Assembly (NCBI GenBank): GCA_029378245.1
Contig: JARKIF010000004.1
Location: forward strand, 2,108,001 to 2,172,000
DNA length: 64,000 nucleotides
Reading direction: 5' to 3'
Source: Roridomyces roridus
Lineage: Eukaryota; Basidiomycota; Agaricomycetes; Agaricales; Mycenaceae
Shown one piece after another: positions 1 to 12,450 of this stretch. The stretch's first letter is position 1. Each line of letters begins with the position of its first letter. A model generated the notes under the pieces. That model was not told the origin of the DNA. It ran no database searches and saw nothing but the letters and a program-made list of their open reading frames with translations. The translations under genes and the position numbers were made by a program.

Positions 1-1065
1 CTGCTTGCTCTCTGTCTCTGGGTCATCCTCATCATCACTTTCATCACTGCCTTGACCTCCACCCATGAATGTTGATAGATCATTCATATCTGTGTCCGCT
101 AGGTCAACAATCTGCTCTGGATCCATATCCGGAACAACATGGTCAATCCTGGGAGTGGCTAGATCTGGGGAAGCCCCAAGAGATGTTAGAGGCAGAGTGG
201 TTGGACCTGTAGTGGACACAGTGTGCAGATCTGTGGCAAGAGAAGAAGGACCATGATCTGTAGCCCCTTGTTTTGCCACAAGTCCATATTCTGCAAGAGA
301 CCTCTGCCGTCCTGGTTGATCAGGGACATCTGAGGACCTTGCTAAAGCAGCAACCGGTATACGAGCAATGTGTGAGGGAGTTTCAAGAAGTCCCTGAGAA
401 TAGAACCCAAGAGTCAATCCAGAATGGCAAGTAGAGTGGAGAAGTACTTGCCCAAGGGCCAGCATAGGGTCGGTGAACTGTGGGGTTGGGTGGCCGACCA
501 ACCGTCTTTGGTGGATTCTTGGACTGGGATTGCTTGGGTTGTGGAGGACGTCCTCTGCGCCGTGCGACTTCTAGCAATGAATCTACTCACCAGTGACATT
601 TGATAAAAAGAAACAAAACTCACCACTCTGGCTATCCACAAATGACACTGCTGGATAATTGGACGCGGAGGCATCGGATGGTGGGCCTAGACCAATTTTA
701 CATCCCACATGAGTGTAATCAGGAGTTTCATACCAGGAGTGTTGGTATTTGAGGGCAAATAATGAACTAAGAATCAATGAGCATAATTTTCTGAAGAAAA
801 GGCAATAAGGTACCAAAGCCGGGAATTTCGGCATCTGGTGTAGCCTCTGTAGCATGGACAGCACTGGATTGACCTATTTTCCATGCTGCATCACTCAATT
901 TCATGGCAGCTAATGGTACTTACCTTCGAGATGTCCTGTAGATTGAATAGGCATTGGGCTGGGCTGCAGGTCATTAAAGGTGGGGAGGGATGTGTAGAAG
1001 TCATCTGGAAGTGAATCTTCATCCTGAAAGTAGTCAGTGGGAGAGTCGGGGGGCTTCTGGGACAT
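1..1065 (-). CDS. AT-hook-containing protein, 3' end beyond the left edge
   Basis: I do not recognise a named family. Six exons keep one frame from the ATG at 1065: 1065-924, 846-814, 766-734, 686-624, 570-452 and 393-1. Four introns are GT-AG with reading phases that join exactly. The fifth (451-394) begins GCAAGT and ends TTCTCAG, so it is a GC-AG intron of phase 0. The N-terminus is acidic and Ser/Pro-rich. Around residues 110-135 there are two AT-hook-like segments, RRRGRPPQP and VGRPPNP, which suggests binding to the minor groove of AT-rich DNA. The last visible part ends in an acidic stretch (GSDESDDEDDPETE), still open at base 1. It could be a chromatin protein or the accessory protein of a transposon. 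The gene model is well supported; the function is inferred only from the AT-hooks. Confidence 0.6.
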
Positions 1066-2600
1066 GGTGGTAAGAGGGAAGCTCTTATCAGATGGTCTTA
1101 TTTACAGCGCCCATTGAAAACAAACATCAGATGAGTGCTTGATAACAAGCCGCCAACACCATCTATGTATAGCCAGTTTTCCCTTTTTCTTTCTTTCCCC
1201 TTTCCTTTTTGGGCTATTTTTTTGTAATTCTTTTGGGCGCCAACAAACACCATTACCGAGCCCCACCATCCCTCCCTTGTTCCCTCCGCGTCTGGCGCTT
1301 CCTTCTTTGGCCCACGACCTGTGTCGGTTGTCAAAAGTTGATTATCATCCGCCCCGGGCCTTCACACCCGGCTTCTCCACTTCTTTACCCACGTCCACGC
1401 CATCGACACGTGTCCCTCAGTCTTTTGTCTCTTACGACGACTGAGGGGTACGTGCCTTTATCTCTTTCTTATGTATCTAGCATACTTACGAGTGTCTATG
1501 TAGTCTGCGCATTGCCGCGCTATCTAGGTACTTAATATATCAGTCTTTTGTCTCTTACGACGACTGAGGGTCTGCGCATTGCCGCGCTATCTAGCTTCTG
1601 ACATCGGTCACGTCGAGCTGCAGTCCCTCTAGGTGAGAAGTAGCTATTCTCTGATTCTCGAGTCCTCATCCCTGCTGTAGATATCGTGCCTCTTCGGATG
1701 TCTTCCGTCTCAATGCGACTTGCCTCAAATCAGGCATGGTTGCCCCTGCATTCCCGAGACTGCACGTCTACTGTATACCAACAGGTAGTGGGTGCAAGGT
1801 GTGTTTCTCGTTCCATAGGCATTCTGAGCTGGCACCCAGATCGTGCAACGTGTCAATGGGCGGACCTCGCGTGCGGCCGCATCACCGCAGGTGAATCATG
1901 TACGTTACCGTTGTCATGGTGTTCCTGCTCGCTAACTTGTTACGTTTCCTCAGCGCATCGCCGCTCTTGCGCTCCTGCTCACCCTCTTTGCTCAAATCCA
2001 TGCGCTGTTGCAAGGTGTGTATGTATTTCAAGTCCCCCACGTGCTGCCATTCATTTAGTCCGCTTGCTAGTGCCGTGTCGCACAGCAGTGTACGCCCACG
2101 GGTTGTTCCTTTCATTCTCAATCACAGGTTCACGCGGTGCAATGTACGTTATTTGACTCTTCTCATGATCACTTGCCGTTGACGCCGTTCTGTTCAGCTC
2201 TTTTGTACCGCCGTTCTCTCACTCCCTTTGTCCTCATCATGGCTCAGTAGTATGTCCCACCCTATGCCGTTCGTCGCCGATCACTGAATTTTCTCCTGTT
2301 GCAGTGCTGTGTCGTGTTCCCTGGTTGCATGTGGCCGGAGAGCTGTGTTGTAGGCTAGATTATTACTTAGTATCGTATTCTTGTTGTATGTAGAGCGAAT
2401 TGAATTCATTGTTGTTTTTAATTGTTTTTAATCAACAGCCTGAGAACCAACGGTGAAACAGTGCCATAATTCTCGGCAATCCCTGACAATCGGTGATAAT
2501 TTGCCGTGGAATGTTGACAACGGATCGGGACCTGGACATTCTGACAATTTGTCAATTGGCAGAGATTGCTGCCAATTGGCAACAATCTGTGTCAATTGGC
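1066..2600. other. Intergenic stretch without a supported gene
   Basis: Open frames here are short and compositionally poor. An imperfect direct duplication is visible: the segment around 1422-1452 (CTTTTGTCTCTTACGACGAC) recurs at 1541-1571, and CTGCGCATTGCCGCGCTATC at 1503 recurs at 1573. Around 2540-2602 the block TCAATTGGCAG occurs in several close copies. No coding exon could be justified. Confidence 0.5.
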
Positions 2601-3800
2601 AGATCCGGATTTTCCTGATGAAGGAGCTTCGAGCGGAACCGTCTTCAGACGCACACCTCGTGCAAACTGGACGCACTCACCCTCCCCGAAAAGTCTTTAA
2701 AGTGGACCACCGACAGAAAGACAGATCTAGAACCAATCAACCGGAAAAAAGTAGTCCTTGAGGCAGTCCATCGTCCAGCCCCGAATCCAACGGGTTACTT
2801 CTGAAAGAAGGAGCTCTAGCGGAACCGTCTTCAGACGCACACCTCGTGCAAACCGGACGCACAATTTCCCTTCCCGAAAGAGTCTTGAAGCTTGAAGGTG
2901 GACCACTGGCACCGACAGAAAGGCAGAACCCAATAAGCCGGGGAAAAGAAGTAAGCCTTCATTCTGCAACATCGGCCAGTCCCGAATCGAACGGGCCCTT
3001 CTGAAACATTTAGCTTTATCCTTGGCAAGGGGGCACCGGGATCGAAATTTCGTACCGGGGGAGGGGAAGGGGGTCCCGAGCGGGCTTGAAAAAAACTTCT
3101 ACCTGTATATTAGTAAAGGTGTTTTGGAGCATGTAAACACCATTTTACCAGTTCAGATTGTGCTATAACCACTCAGGGTAGCCTCCCAACCACCAGAACT
3201 TTGAATTGATCGAAATTTCCAAATTGGGACTGATATATTACATAATACAGCCTGTCCTGACAAGACATTCCCACAGAAAACAAGTGGATCATTGCTCAGG
3301 CAGACATGAGATGGGTCTGATTGACACTGGGGCCCTTCAACAAGCTTGTAATCAATATTTTTTGTATGGTTGGGAGCCGCAGATTGCTCGGACCGCCGGT
3401 AAATCACATGACCGTGGGAATGATCTGCCTTATATAGGAGGGGAGGGGGGGGGAGGCCAGCCAGGGTCGAAAAAAAACTTTTCGACCCTATATCCGAAAT
3501 TCCGATCCCGATGCCCCCTTGATCCTTGGTGCTCATTGAGTTCAGACGCACACCTCGTGCAACCAGACGCACTTACCTTCCCGAACGAATCCCGAAGAGC
3601 CTGATGTTGAGTCCAACGACAGCGAGGTGCGACCAATCGAGCAGAAAAAGATCATATCGCTTTCTTAGTCGTCCAGCCCCGAATCGAACGGGAAATTTCT
3701 GAAAAGAGGTCAGTCTTGCAAAGAAGTGTAACTGAGTGCAGACGCACACCTCGTGCAACCGGACGTACTTGCCCTCTCCTGCTCAGAGCTGGGTGTTGAT
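2600..3800. repeat. Tandem repeat family F1 (about 190-205 bp unit), split by a MITE
   Basis: The block CAGACGCACACCTCGTGCAA recurs near 2648, 2834, 3543 and 3738. After removing the 504 bases added by the MITE at 3026, the spacing is about 186, 207 and 198 bases. Each unit also carries a hairpin like CCCGAATCGAACGGG (near 2790, 2978 and 3674), the complement of a tRNA T-arm/B-box motif. No protein is encoded. The unit differs from the other repeat families of the window apart from this hairpin. Confidence 0.7.
3026..3521. mobile_element. hAT-like MITE, 496 bp, 8-bp target duplication ATCCTTGG
   Basis: The left end CAAGGGGGCACCGGGATCG matches the reverse complement of the right end (CAAGGGGGCATCGGGATCG) over about 27 bases. 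The element is flanked by identical 8-bp copies ATCCTTGG at 3018-3025 and 3522-3529. An 8-bp duplication with CA(A)GGGG-type ends is the usual mark of hAT elements. No transposase frame is present, so it is non-autonomous. It sits inside repeat family F1. Confidence 0.85.
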
Positions 3801-4393
3801 CAATTACAGTACTAGTCGTGGCGGTCTTCGACGATGGTGCAGAAAAAGAAAGTCGACATCACCTGACCAACCCCCGCTCTCCCAAACCAAAACACAAGCG
3901 GAATGCAGAGGTCATTACTTTCATGTTAAATTGCAGTGGTGAATCGGTATACGTACGTACGAGCTACTTTTACCCTCCCTCCCTCCTCTTCTTCCTCTCC
4001 CAGCCAATCCAATCCAATATCCACACCAGCACCAGGCGACATTAGGTATTCAAGTATGTACACCATACTCGAGATGATGATAGATCGTAGCAGGAAAGAT
4101 AATAACAAAGAAAAGACGTTGCGATACAGAAGATAGATAATGTGGTGTGGTGTGGAGTGTGCATCGTGAATATAGGAAGCTGGCGGAAACGGATATGGAT
4201 ATGGATTACAGCCGGCCGGCGGGCGGAGAATCGTGCAGGAGGGAATAGCGTAACAAAGGTCTAAAAAGCAGCGGGCGGGCGGTTGTGTTGGGTATGGATG
4301 GATGCGTGTTCTGTTATAGTCGATCTAGTAGTGTAAAGGTCTCGCGGTCGGTCGGTCGGGGTCGGGGAAAGGGAAAGGGAAAGCGCGCGGGGT
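3801..4393. other. 3' flank of the DGK1-like gene, no gene seen
   Basis: This stretch lies downstream of the stop codon of the minus-strand diacylglycerol kinase gene. It contains simple-sequence patches (GGATATGGATATGGAT near 4190, GTCGGTCGGTCGGGGTCGG near 4347, GGGAAAGGGAAAGGG near 4370) and presumably the 3' untranslated region. No coding frame could be supported. Confidence 0.4.
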
Positions 4394-6459
4394 CTATGCA
4401 GCGCCGACGGCCCACCCCCAGAGCCGGAAGAAGGCCATCAACGCTCCGCCAGAGATGATCGGCAGCGTCAAGTTATCGTCCAGGCCACCGAGATCTACAT
4501 GTCGCTTGTCAGCATCGCCCATGACGAAAGAAAAGGCAAGAAAAACTCACCAAGCGCCTCCGCCACAGCACTAACCACCCCCGCACACCCAACAGTCGCA
4601 ATCAACCCCACAACACCCCCAACACCAAACCGCTCCGGTGTCGTCTGCGCCCCACCATGCCCAAGATCAGCACCACCAATCAACCCCTCCGGAACCCACT
4701 TCATCGCCCAAGCACCCTCAGCAGACCTGAGGTACTGCCCGGCAATGGAATACTGCGAATGATACACCCCATTCGCCTCCCCACCAGCTACACCCTCCGC
4801 AACAGCACGCATCTCAGCTACGCCCTCCATCCTCAGCAACGGCGCGATGCCCACCCAGAACATAAACGCCACAATAGCGCCGGTAACGCAAGCAGCGATG
4901 AACCCTGCCGTGCTCTTGCGTGACGCAAAGGGTAGACGCAGCCGCCTTCTCGAAGCGATGAGGCCCTTGGGGTTCTCCTTGACGACGCTGTGCCCATTCG
5001 CGTGGCCATTCGTGTGAGCGTGCCCGTTGGTCTTGATGGGCGCGGGAGAAGGAACGAGGAGGAATCCGGGCACCCATACCCACGACGGAAGCCACGCGAG
5101 AGACACGCTCTGCGGTAGTGGCGGCGTGCGAGACCCGTAGGCACGGCCGATGGTGGAGGCAGCGGTATCTGCCCAGGAGAGGCTGTATTGAAAGTTAGTT
5201 ACAGAACTACGCAGGGAGAGAATAAAAGTAAAGGAGGATCGAGGGCACGGGAGCAGGCGTCACAGCGTCCACGCCAGAGAGTACCAGGACGCCACCGACG
5301 GACACAGCACCATGGCCGATGATAAGCATAGATGGCGTCATCCCGCTGTAACACCGCCGCCGCCGACGGACGCCATGACGCGCAAGTCCCATGGCCGCCT
5401 CGCGCCAACGAAGGCGGAATGCAGAAAAGAAGAAACAGGGGCCTCGGAAAAACACGACCCCGCTCGCCCAGAAAGAAGAAAGAAGCACGCGCGATAAGAT
5501 AACACGCGGCCACGTATTAGAAGTAGCTCGCGCGAGCACCTCGGGATCAGGCGCCCACTGGGGACCTGCACACGAGCATAGGCAGGTGCGGAGGCAGATC
5601 GGGCACGGGGCCACCAGGAGGCGGGTCGGTAATCATAGGAGGGAGGGGTATCAGGGCCCACGGAAAAAACGTGAGGAATCGGAAAGGGGGAAGAGAGACG
5701 AAAAAAAAGGAGAGAGGGGGAGAGGGACGCACATGAGGATGGCGACGGTGGCGACGTCGATAGGGTAGAATGTGAGGGCAAAGTTGACGCCGAGGATGTA
5801 CCACAGCGTGCCGTTGGTACCATGCTATGAGGCGGAATTAAGACACCATTCAAGCAAGGGTGGATAAGACAAGACACACCCTTTCACTCTCTCGCATGAG
5901 GAAGCCGAGTGCGCGCTCATAGACGCGCTCCACGGCTGGATTACGTAGTCGTACAAAGTCCGCCGTACCGATGATGCTGAGGGCGATCCAAAGCACTATC
6001 GTCACCGTCCGCGGAGACATGCTCGGTGTCAGGTACAGCCCCAGTGTGATGAAGCCTAGTGCCACCAACGTCAGCGCGGGGTTCCTGGTCGATGTGGAAG
6101 CAAGACGCACCGATACTCGAGTGGAGCACCTTCCTCGGGATCTCCCAGTCAATCTTTTTCTTGGCCTCTACAGGTGGCGCCCGTTGCTTGCCGGTGGCAA
6201 CCTTGCGGTCGGTGTCGTTGTCTTCTTCGTTCATAAGCATGTTCATAGTCATATGAGTCTCGCTCTCGTCGTCAGCGTCGTCTGCGGGGTCGGCCAACGG
6301 GTCAGACTCTAGCGTCTCTTGTGGAGAGTCGAGGTGGCCAAGGCCTTCGAGTGTGCGGATGACTTTGCGGGTGATTCCCTTGACTCCTGCGTCGCGTGAG
6401 GGGCTGACGGAGGCGCGGCGGATGGGTCGGGGAGGAGGTGACTGGGCAGCAGAGGTCAT
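4394..6459 (-). CDS. CTP-dependent diacylglycerol kinase, DGK1/HSD1-like, ER membrane
   Basis: Exons are 6459-6111, 6055-5880, 5824-5733, 5182-4551 and 4494-4394, giving 449 residues. The protein begins with a polar domain of about 100 residues. It then has WEIPRKVLHSSIGF, FLMRESER, NGTLWYILGVN, ILSWADTAASTIGR and a Lys-rich RKSTAGF segment, all typical of the fungal Dgk1/phosphatidate cytidylyltransferase-like family. That family phosphorylates diacylglycerol with CTP at the endoplasmic reticulum or nuclear envelope to form phosphatidic acid. The C-terminus DNLTLPIISGG fits the family. The protein is longer than yeast Dgk1 (about 290 residues) because of its N-terminal tail and a Gly/His-rich loop. 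The intron at 5183-5732 is 550 bases, ten times the local norm, yet the join ATC-CTC-TCC-TGG restores the family motif. Its 5' end and upstream region recur as truncated copies near 14.2 and 33.3 kb. Confidence 0.88.
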
Positions 6460-9400
6460 GAGCGGAAGGAGAGAGAATCCTTGTTTGGTTCGGCTGTGAT
6501 ATCATCCGCTTAGTCAGACGGCGGCAAGGCTTCCAAATTCAAACGACCATGCAAGCGAACGCTAGCGACCGGCAGAGAAAAATATCCTGGGCTTCTCTTC
6601 TCCACCGTTGGGCTGGACGTTGGACGTCGCACGCACCTCTGAATCAGGGAAACCGAGTCAGGACGGCATCAGCTCCTGATCGGAGGACACAAGTCCGACC
6701 ACCGCCAAGCAGCCACTTACCAGCCCGCGTTCTTGACTGACGGGAAAACGTCAAGATAGGGCGTAATTCACTCGCCGGACCTCGAGAATCGATGTATATC
6801 TCAGAGCCTTGACCTCCGATGCGTGTACGCCAATGTCCCGTTCGATTCGGGGTTGGGAGACTGACTGATGGAGATCTTGAACCCTTTTTCTCCACAAGCA
6901 CCAAAGTCTGCATTCAACCCGCCGAGGATGTATCCTTCTACAAAATGGGTGGGTGGCTTGCCCCCGATAGTCACTAGCAATCATCCCTATTGATTTCCAG
7001 TCTAAGTATGCACACCTCCTCCTTTCACCCCCGAGGAATTAAATAATCATCCTGTCCGCAGAAGTATGTACTGACAAACCGGATATACAGATGCGGCTGG
7101 GACTTCCCCGAGATTCCCTGTTCGACTCGGGGTGCTTGGTTGCGGTAGAGATGGTCTTGCTTTTTGCTTGTCAACTTCCATTGCACAAGCTAAATGTTGG
7201 GTAGTGTTTTCGCTGCAAGCTTCACAACGGGACAACGGACGTCATGGCTGGTGAGTACCAATTTTCGTGCATGTCCTCAGGGTCTCGACAAGGTTCTCAA
7301 TCACTCTAGTGTCTAGTTCGACAAGCCGTGCCTCCATCATGGCTTGGGCGACCTTCCAACCTCGTTCGATCCGAGGTGACACTCTTCGGGAAATGGTCGC
7401 ACCCTTTTTGTCCAACCACGGACAACTCCACCTCTCGACAGCCCCGCTTCCGAGCAGAAGAATTTGGTTCTAATTCTCCTCGTATGCTTACACCCACGCA
7501 TCTGCTCTTCCCTTCATATTCAGCTAGCGGGTATCAACCACCGACTTCTGGCCGCACCATCGTCGAACTATCCCAGGTCTTCTGTGCAACTCTGAAGTTG
7601 TCCGTTCGATCCGGCACTGGACAATCGTAGCCTAAAATGGTAATCCTTTTTTTTTTGGCGCTCAGTCACCATGAATCTGACCGAACACCCGCTTCACAGC
7701 GTCTGGCTGCCCACAGTATCCGCTTGCCTGAGTTCAAGGTGCGAGTTGCAAGCTTCGACCGGTGTATACATCCCGCGCTCAGGAGCTCTGAGTAAAACAT
7801 TCCGTGAGCGGGAGTGCTTACTGACCAGATGATGTCGAGTCTCGACGCACCTCCCAAGATTCCCTGTTCGACTCGGGGTGGGACGATGTCTCCTTGGCAG
7901 GCTCTTTTTGAATCCCTTCTCAACTTCATGAGGCCATGCGTCGCCATCACATTTTTTGCTTCCAGCCTGCATGTTCCCAACAGTGTCAACGATTCCACGT
8001 TCTCAATTTGTCACGTTCACAGCGTCCAGTTGGACGAGCCGCGCCTCTGAGCTCGATTCCCGACTTATCTCGTTCGATCCGAGGCAACACTTTCAGTCGC
8101 TGGTTCTTGCCTCGTTTTTTGCAACCACAGACAAGGTACAACTTCACCGGTGCAAAATTCGCTTTCCACGGCTCACGGTACATAATGCTCGCTCATCATC
8201 TTTCGAAATGCTCTCTCTCTCTCTCTCCACCTGCTTCTAGATGAATTCAATGACCCACCTGTGGCCGCACCGTCGTCGAACTGAACTGTCCCAGTTCTTC
8301 TCTGTCACTCGAAAGCTATCCGTTCGATTCGGGGCGGGACATAATACTGTTCGAGGCATCGTCCTCTTTCGCCCACTAGCCAGTAATCTGACGGAGACAC
8401 CGAACTCAAGCGGCTGCCTGGGCTCATGAAGCTGTAGGTTGCAAGATTCCAGACACCCCGTTCGATTCGGCACTGGGAAATAGAAACTGAAAGATGTCGG
8501 TTTTTTTATCCCTGCATCTGAAACTGCAGGTCATGCTCGCCTGCTCGTTCTCGAATCTCGTTTGGTCTCTCTGTGAGCTTGTGCACGCTCTGGGCTTCAA
8601 TGACACCCTCCTTCGAGTCAAATATCTGTTGGCTGTATTTTTTCAAAGCATCAAGTTGCAATCAAGAGTCTACGTGGGTTCGGCACAACGCAAGATTCTC
8701 AGACGTCTCGTTCAATTCGGGGCTGGGCGTTGCAGCTCCATCGATCCATTATTTTCCCCCTGCATCTGGAAGCACTGCCAGGCGGTGTTCTATTGACTGT
8801 GTCTTTGTGAGTCATTTCAAGTTCATTTTTCTCGTCCTCAGTCGCGAGTCGTGATATTAATGCTTCAAAATGGTTTGCTGCAGTTTCCCCGGTGCCTACG
8901 AGTTATGTCGCCAACACCGACGTCGACACGCCCACCGCCCGTCTCCAACAGCCAGCAGTATGCGGGCTCAAGTGACGTCCCGTTCGATTCGGGGCCGGGT
9001 GTTGGTTGGGGTCAGCTTCTCTTTTTCAAAGTTTACTTCTCTGTGTCCCTGTCTGTACAAGTTCTGCCAGGGAATCGAACGTCCCATAGTACGATCCCAA
9101 ACCTTATGAAGTTTTCTCTGTCCGTTCAATTCGGGCTGGGTATATGCATTTGAAAGCCACCCACCCTCTTTTGCAGCATTTACATCGACTGAAACTCCTG
9201 GACCGCAGGCTGCAAGATACATCGAGTCGCATGTAGGTGACTAGGTCTGCGCCAGGCAACAAAGTTGTCTTCGGTAACTTTACACCAACGGGACGTGAGA
9301 TCAAGGCATTTGATCGAGCCCAAAATCTCGTTTGATTCATTACGGGGCTTGGGTGGATGCACCAACATCTGAACTTTCTCATCTCGTCGCTGTCGCATCC

Positions 9401-9760
9401 GAGTTCGCAATCATTGTTGTCCACGTCGAAGCAGGTCGTTGCCCAGCTGAGACTTGAAGAAAGCTCTTCCGGTCCCGTTCGAATCGAGGCTGGACAGACT
9501 GGTTAATTCTTGAGATGTCTTTTTTGTGGTGATTCAAGGTGGTGGTTATATCTGAGACTGTCCAGAACCCTCAGGTAACATTTCTCCACACGCGATGGAA
9601 GCTCTTCAGACGTCCCAGTCGATTCAGGAACGTGAAAGATTTCGGGAACTGCTGTAAACTCGTTCTCCTTCCCTTTTTCCCGGCGCGGTGCGCGCCCAGC
9701 GAATATAAGATTTATTATAGGGAGCTGATGCTGGTCTCTCGTGAGTCGTCCGAGATGTAA
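6460..9760. repeat. Repeat family F2, block 1: T-arm-like hairpin repeats upstream of the DGK1-like gene
   Basis: The stretch holds about 13 copies of a motif like CCGTTCGATTCGGGG, near 6839, 7119, 7365, 7605, 7862, 8070, 8320, 8458, 8707, 8979, 9119, 9330 and 9474, spaced about 140 or 210-280 bases. Longer units also repeat: the sequence around 7300-7450 resembles that around 8000-8150. The first 2 kb is homologous to 14.3-16.3 kb and, inverted, to 31.75-33.3 kb. No protein-coding exon could be justified. Each hairpin has a 4-5 bp stem and a 7-base TTCGATT loop, as in a tRNA T-arm, but no complete cloverleaf was found. Confidence 0.7.
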
Positions 9761-9838
9761 CAACAATACATATGTTCGTGTAACTTTACAACACATAGCG
9801 GCAACAGATTTGATTTTTTGAACTCTGCAGTACTCGGT

Positions 9839-11380
9839 TCAAACCAACTCCGAGTCCTTGGGTGAAGAATTTCCAGCCCCCTGTATGATTCATCAATATC
9901 CGAGTCCGGACCAGAGAACTGAGAAAATCCAGAACGTTTGGACTTACGCCCATGACCTTCATCTCAACACCCTCCTCCACACTGTTGTCCGAGAATACCT
10001 CACGCGTGATGGTGACAACTCCCAGTTTATTGGGCTCGATGGGTGCTGTGGCACCATGAGTGAATTGAGGGGTTGAGATGAATGCTTCATGCGATCTATC
10101 CATCCCGCGACCACCCATGATTTTGAGGCGGGAGTTCAAGATGGTCAGAGTTGCAATAGAATATAGTTTCGGCAGTATTCCTCCCGTTGCTGCATAGTAG
10201 ACGTGATTTGGAAGTGCAACATATAAGATCAGAGTGGCCAGTGCAACCAGAGCTACGAGGGTGAGGTGCAAAACACTTTCAATTTGGCACAAATGCCTAC
10301 CTGTCATTGTCCCAGTCTCAATTATCAATCTGATGAGCCTCGAGATGATCTCTTGAGTCTCCCGAAAACCGGTATCATATCTTGTCAGCTAGAAACCATG
10401 TCAAATAATTTTGGAACCGGAAGAGCTGAAGCTGACATAGTATATCATCCATCCAGCGATGAGAATATCTGTGACTGCTGACCCTGCGAGCCAGATCTGA
10501 TAGAGAAATAGTCAGTCCTGGGTTCTGGGATGATGGCTTATCACACCCCAGTGACATATGAGTTATGAGCGTTTTGAAGACCCAAGACATCGCTAACTTA
10601 GCATGGAAGTCAATCCAAGAATGTGGAAATGGGTGGATGTAGACCCCGTACTCTGAGAATTAAAGGCCCCGAACACAATTCCGCAAATGCAGCTGGTCAC
10701 TGAAATCTATTGGCAAGAGAATAGCATCAACACAACCGAATTTCATAGGGAAGTGGATCATCTTACCATCAAAATCACACAAGGAACTATCCACGCGTCT
10801 GAGAGCCTCCGGATACGGTATGCATAGAATGATTGAGTAGCAAAACCACCTGTAGGATAAATAAGGTCATAATTAAGGATGCATGCAAATAAGATTTACT
10901 GAGACTAGCCATAATGGGTACCATGTACCCAGTTGGATGTGTCTTAAGAACAGAGGAAATGTTGGAAAATCCGGGTCCATATATTGTGAATGCATCGTGA
11001 ATCATAACACCTGTCATGACCAACTGGACAACATATATTCCATAGACAAGAGCCTTGGTCAACCTCCGGTCATTAGGAAATGCCTGGTAGTAAAGATCTG
11101 CTCTGGGTTAAACTCACCGTCTGTGCAAATACAGCTCAGGACACTCACAGATTTGCACACTCAAGCAACCAAAGAGTGCGAGATCCATGAGAAACAAGAG
11201 AATCTAAATCAACACAGTTCCCTTCAGTGTGTCATTGCACAGGATTTTCCAGAAACGCACCAGCGTATCCGCTCTGTGCCGACAGAATCAATCTAGTATC
11301 GTTGAGGAGAGGAAAGAGGTCACCGACGTCTGTATCGCAACTGCAGGAACAGAGAACGAACCATCCACTGCAGGCGCCAT
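9839..11380 (-). CDS. DUF6534 seven-helix membrane protein (copy A)
   Basis: The internal and C-terminal exons are well supported: 11203-11149, 11097-10900, 10849-10767, 10706-10645, 10592-10547, 10496-10437, 10388-10301, 10252-9948 and 9880-9839. They encode hydrophobic helices with LFGCLSVQIYLYYQAFP, a long segment GIYVVQLVMTGVMIHDAF, IAGWMIYYLTRYDTGFRETQ and the family signature IISRLIRLIIETGTMT, followed by LPKLYSIATLTILNSR. This matches the basidiomycete DUF6534 family of unknown function. The first exon is uncertain. The ATG at 11380 reads MAPAVDGSFSVPAVAIQTS, then meets an in-frame stop before the next clear exon unless an unusually long intron is used. The gene may therefore be slightly damaged at its 5' end. 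The copy near 39-40.5 kb shares its exon layout. Confidence 0.7.
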
Positions 11381-12450
11381 TGTGGGGGGAGTCATTTCGA
11401 ATCTCCATGACCCCATACCTGGAACATTTATGTTGATTTGGAGTGATCCCACGATAAATATTCATGGGAAGTACCGACCAGGATACAGCCTGTGCAAAGA
11501 ACTCCCAGCGTCATACCATGTTACTTTTGCATGAGAATAGCCAGCACGAGTTTGGAATTCTGGATGGCATCCCGTTCAAGCTCAGCATAGAGGAGAAAGT
11601 AACCACCGGATCCAAGTCTTTGAGATATGCACAGAGTTTGCACAGGCCCTTCTCGGACCTCTTGATGGCGGCGCTCAAAACGAGGAGGGTCCCATGGAGA
11701 AGGTATACGAGGACATCCGGGTCGCGCCGACTCTCCTCATGAATCAATGATTTTGGCCGTGAGCTCGTCTATTTCGCCGGATTGGATGGATGGGATCCCA
11801 GTGGAAGCTGGCGGAGCCGGGAGAATCGAATGCTTCAGGTGGACAGTTTTGAACGAAAGCTCCCTCCAGCTCCAAAGTATTACAAGGTAGCTGGCGTAGT
11901 TTTCCACTCGAGCAATGACAAGATGATCCTGGTACCCTGGCTCCAGCGCTGCGAATTTCCCCAGAAATCGGCTGCAGTTTCAAGTCGGTATGTGACCATT
12001 CCAGATTGGCCCGGCGGGAAGCCATCCTAAGGATTCCAGATACACACGCGCCGTACTACCATGTTACCAGAAGCCATCCAGGAACGGGCGCCACACGGCG
12101 ATCCTGAGAGGGAGTCAAAGAGGCCATGGAGTGCAACCGTCAGGCTCTCGTTCGTCTTCTCCGGGTATTATGGTCCTTGGGTCATCTTGGTGTGTCTCCA
12201 ACGAAAGGATTGGCGGTACCCACACACTTTCCAGAAGTCACTGTGTCGGTATTTATTGCCCATCCCAGATATAGTCACGCGCGTGACCCATAGCGGCCCA
12301 TAACCATCCAAGAAGAGCGGATGATACCAGTAACTACAAGCCAGTTCCGTGGGTGGTCGACGGTCGTAAGTAGTCACCTGGAGCTCGAAGCGCCGGCGGT
12401 CTTGGTGGTAGTTGCGGAGCAAGATCGGGTTTAATTCGGATGCCATCAAT
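11381..12450 (-). pseudogene. Decayed or complex hypothetical coding region
   Basis: Several minus-strand frames look coding but do not join simply. One starts near 12444 (MASELNPILLRNYHQDRRRF) and carries WYHPLFLDGYGPLWV. Another near 11975-11760 carries FLGKFAALEPGYQDHLVIAR and ELSFKTVHLKHSILP. A third, near 11747-11511, is a hydrophobic stretch (VLVYLLHGTLLVLSAAIK). The family was not recognised. Stops and frame changes between the pieces could reflect introns I could not place or real decay. The region is directly upstream of DUF6534 copy A on the same strand. Confidence 0.35.

Noticed and set aside
1686..2156. 156-codon plus-strand frame as a gene
   Set aside because: High Cys/Arg/Ser content, no recognisable motif, no start context or splice pattern, and several overlapping frames of similar quality.
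6460..9760. Repeats as a CRISPR-like array
   Set aside because: The DNA is eukaryotic, spacing is irregular (140-280 bases), and the flanks of the hairpin are themselves repeated.
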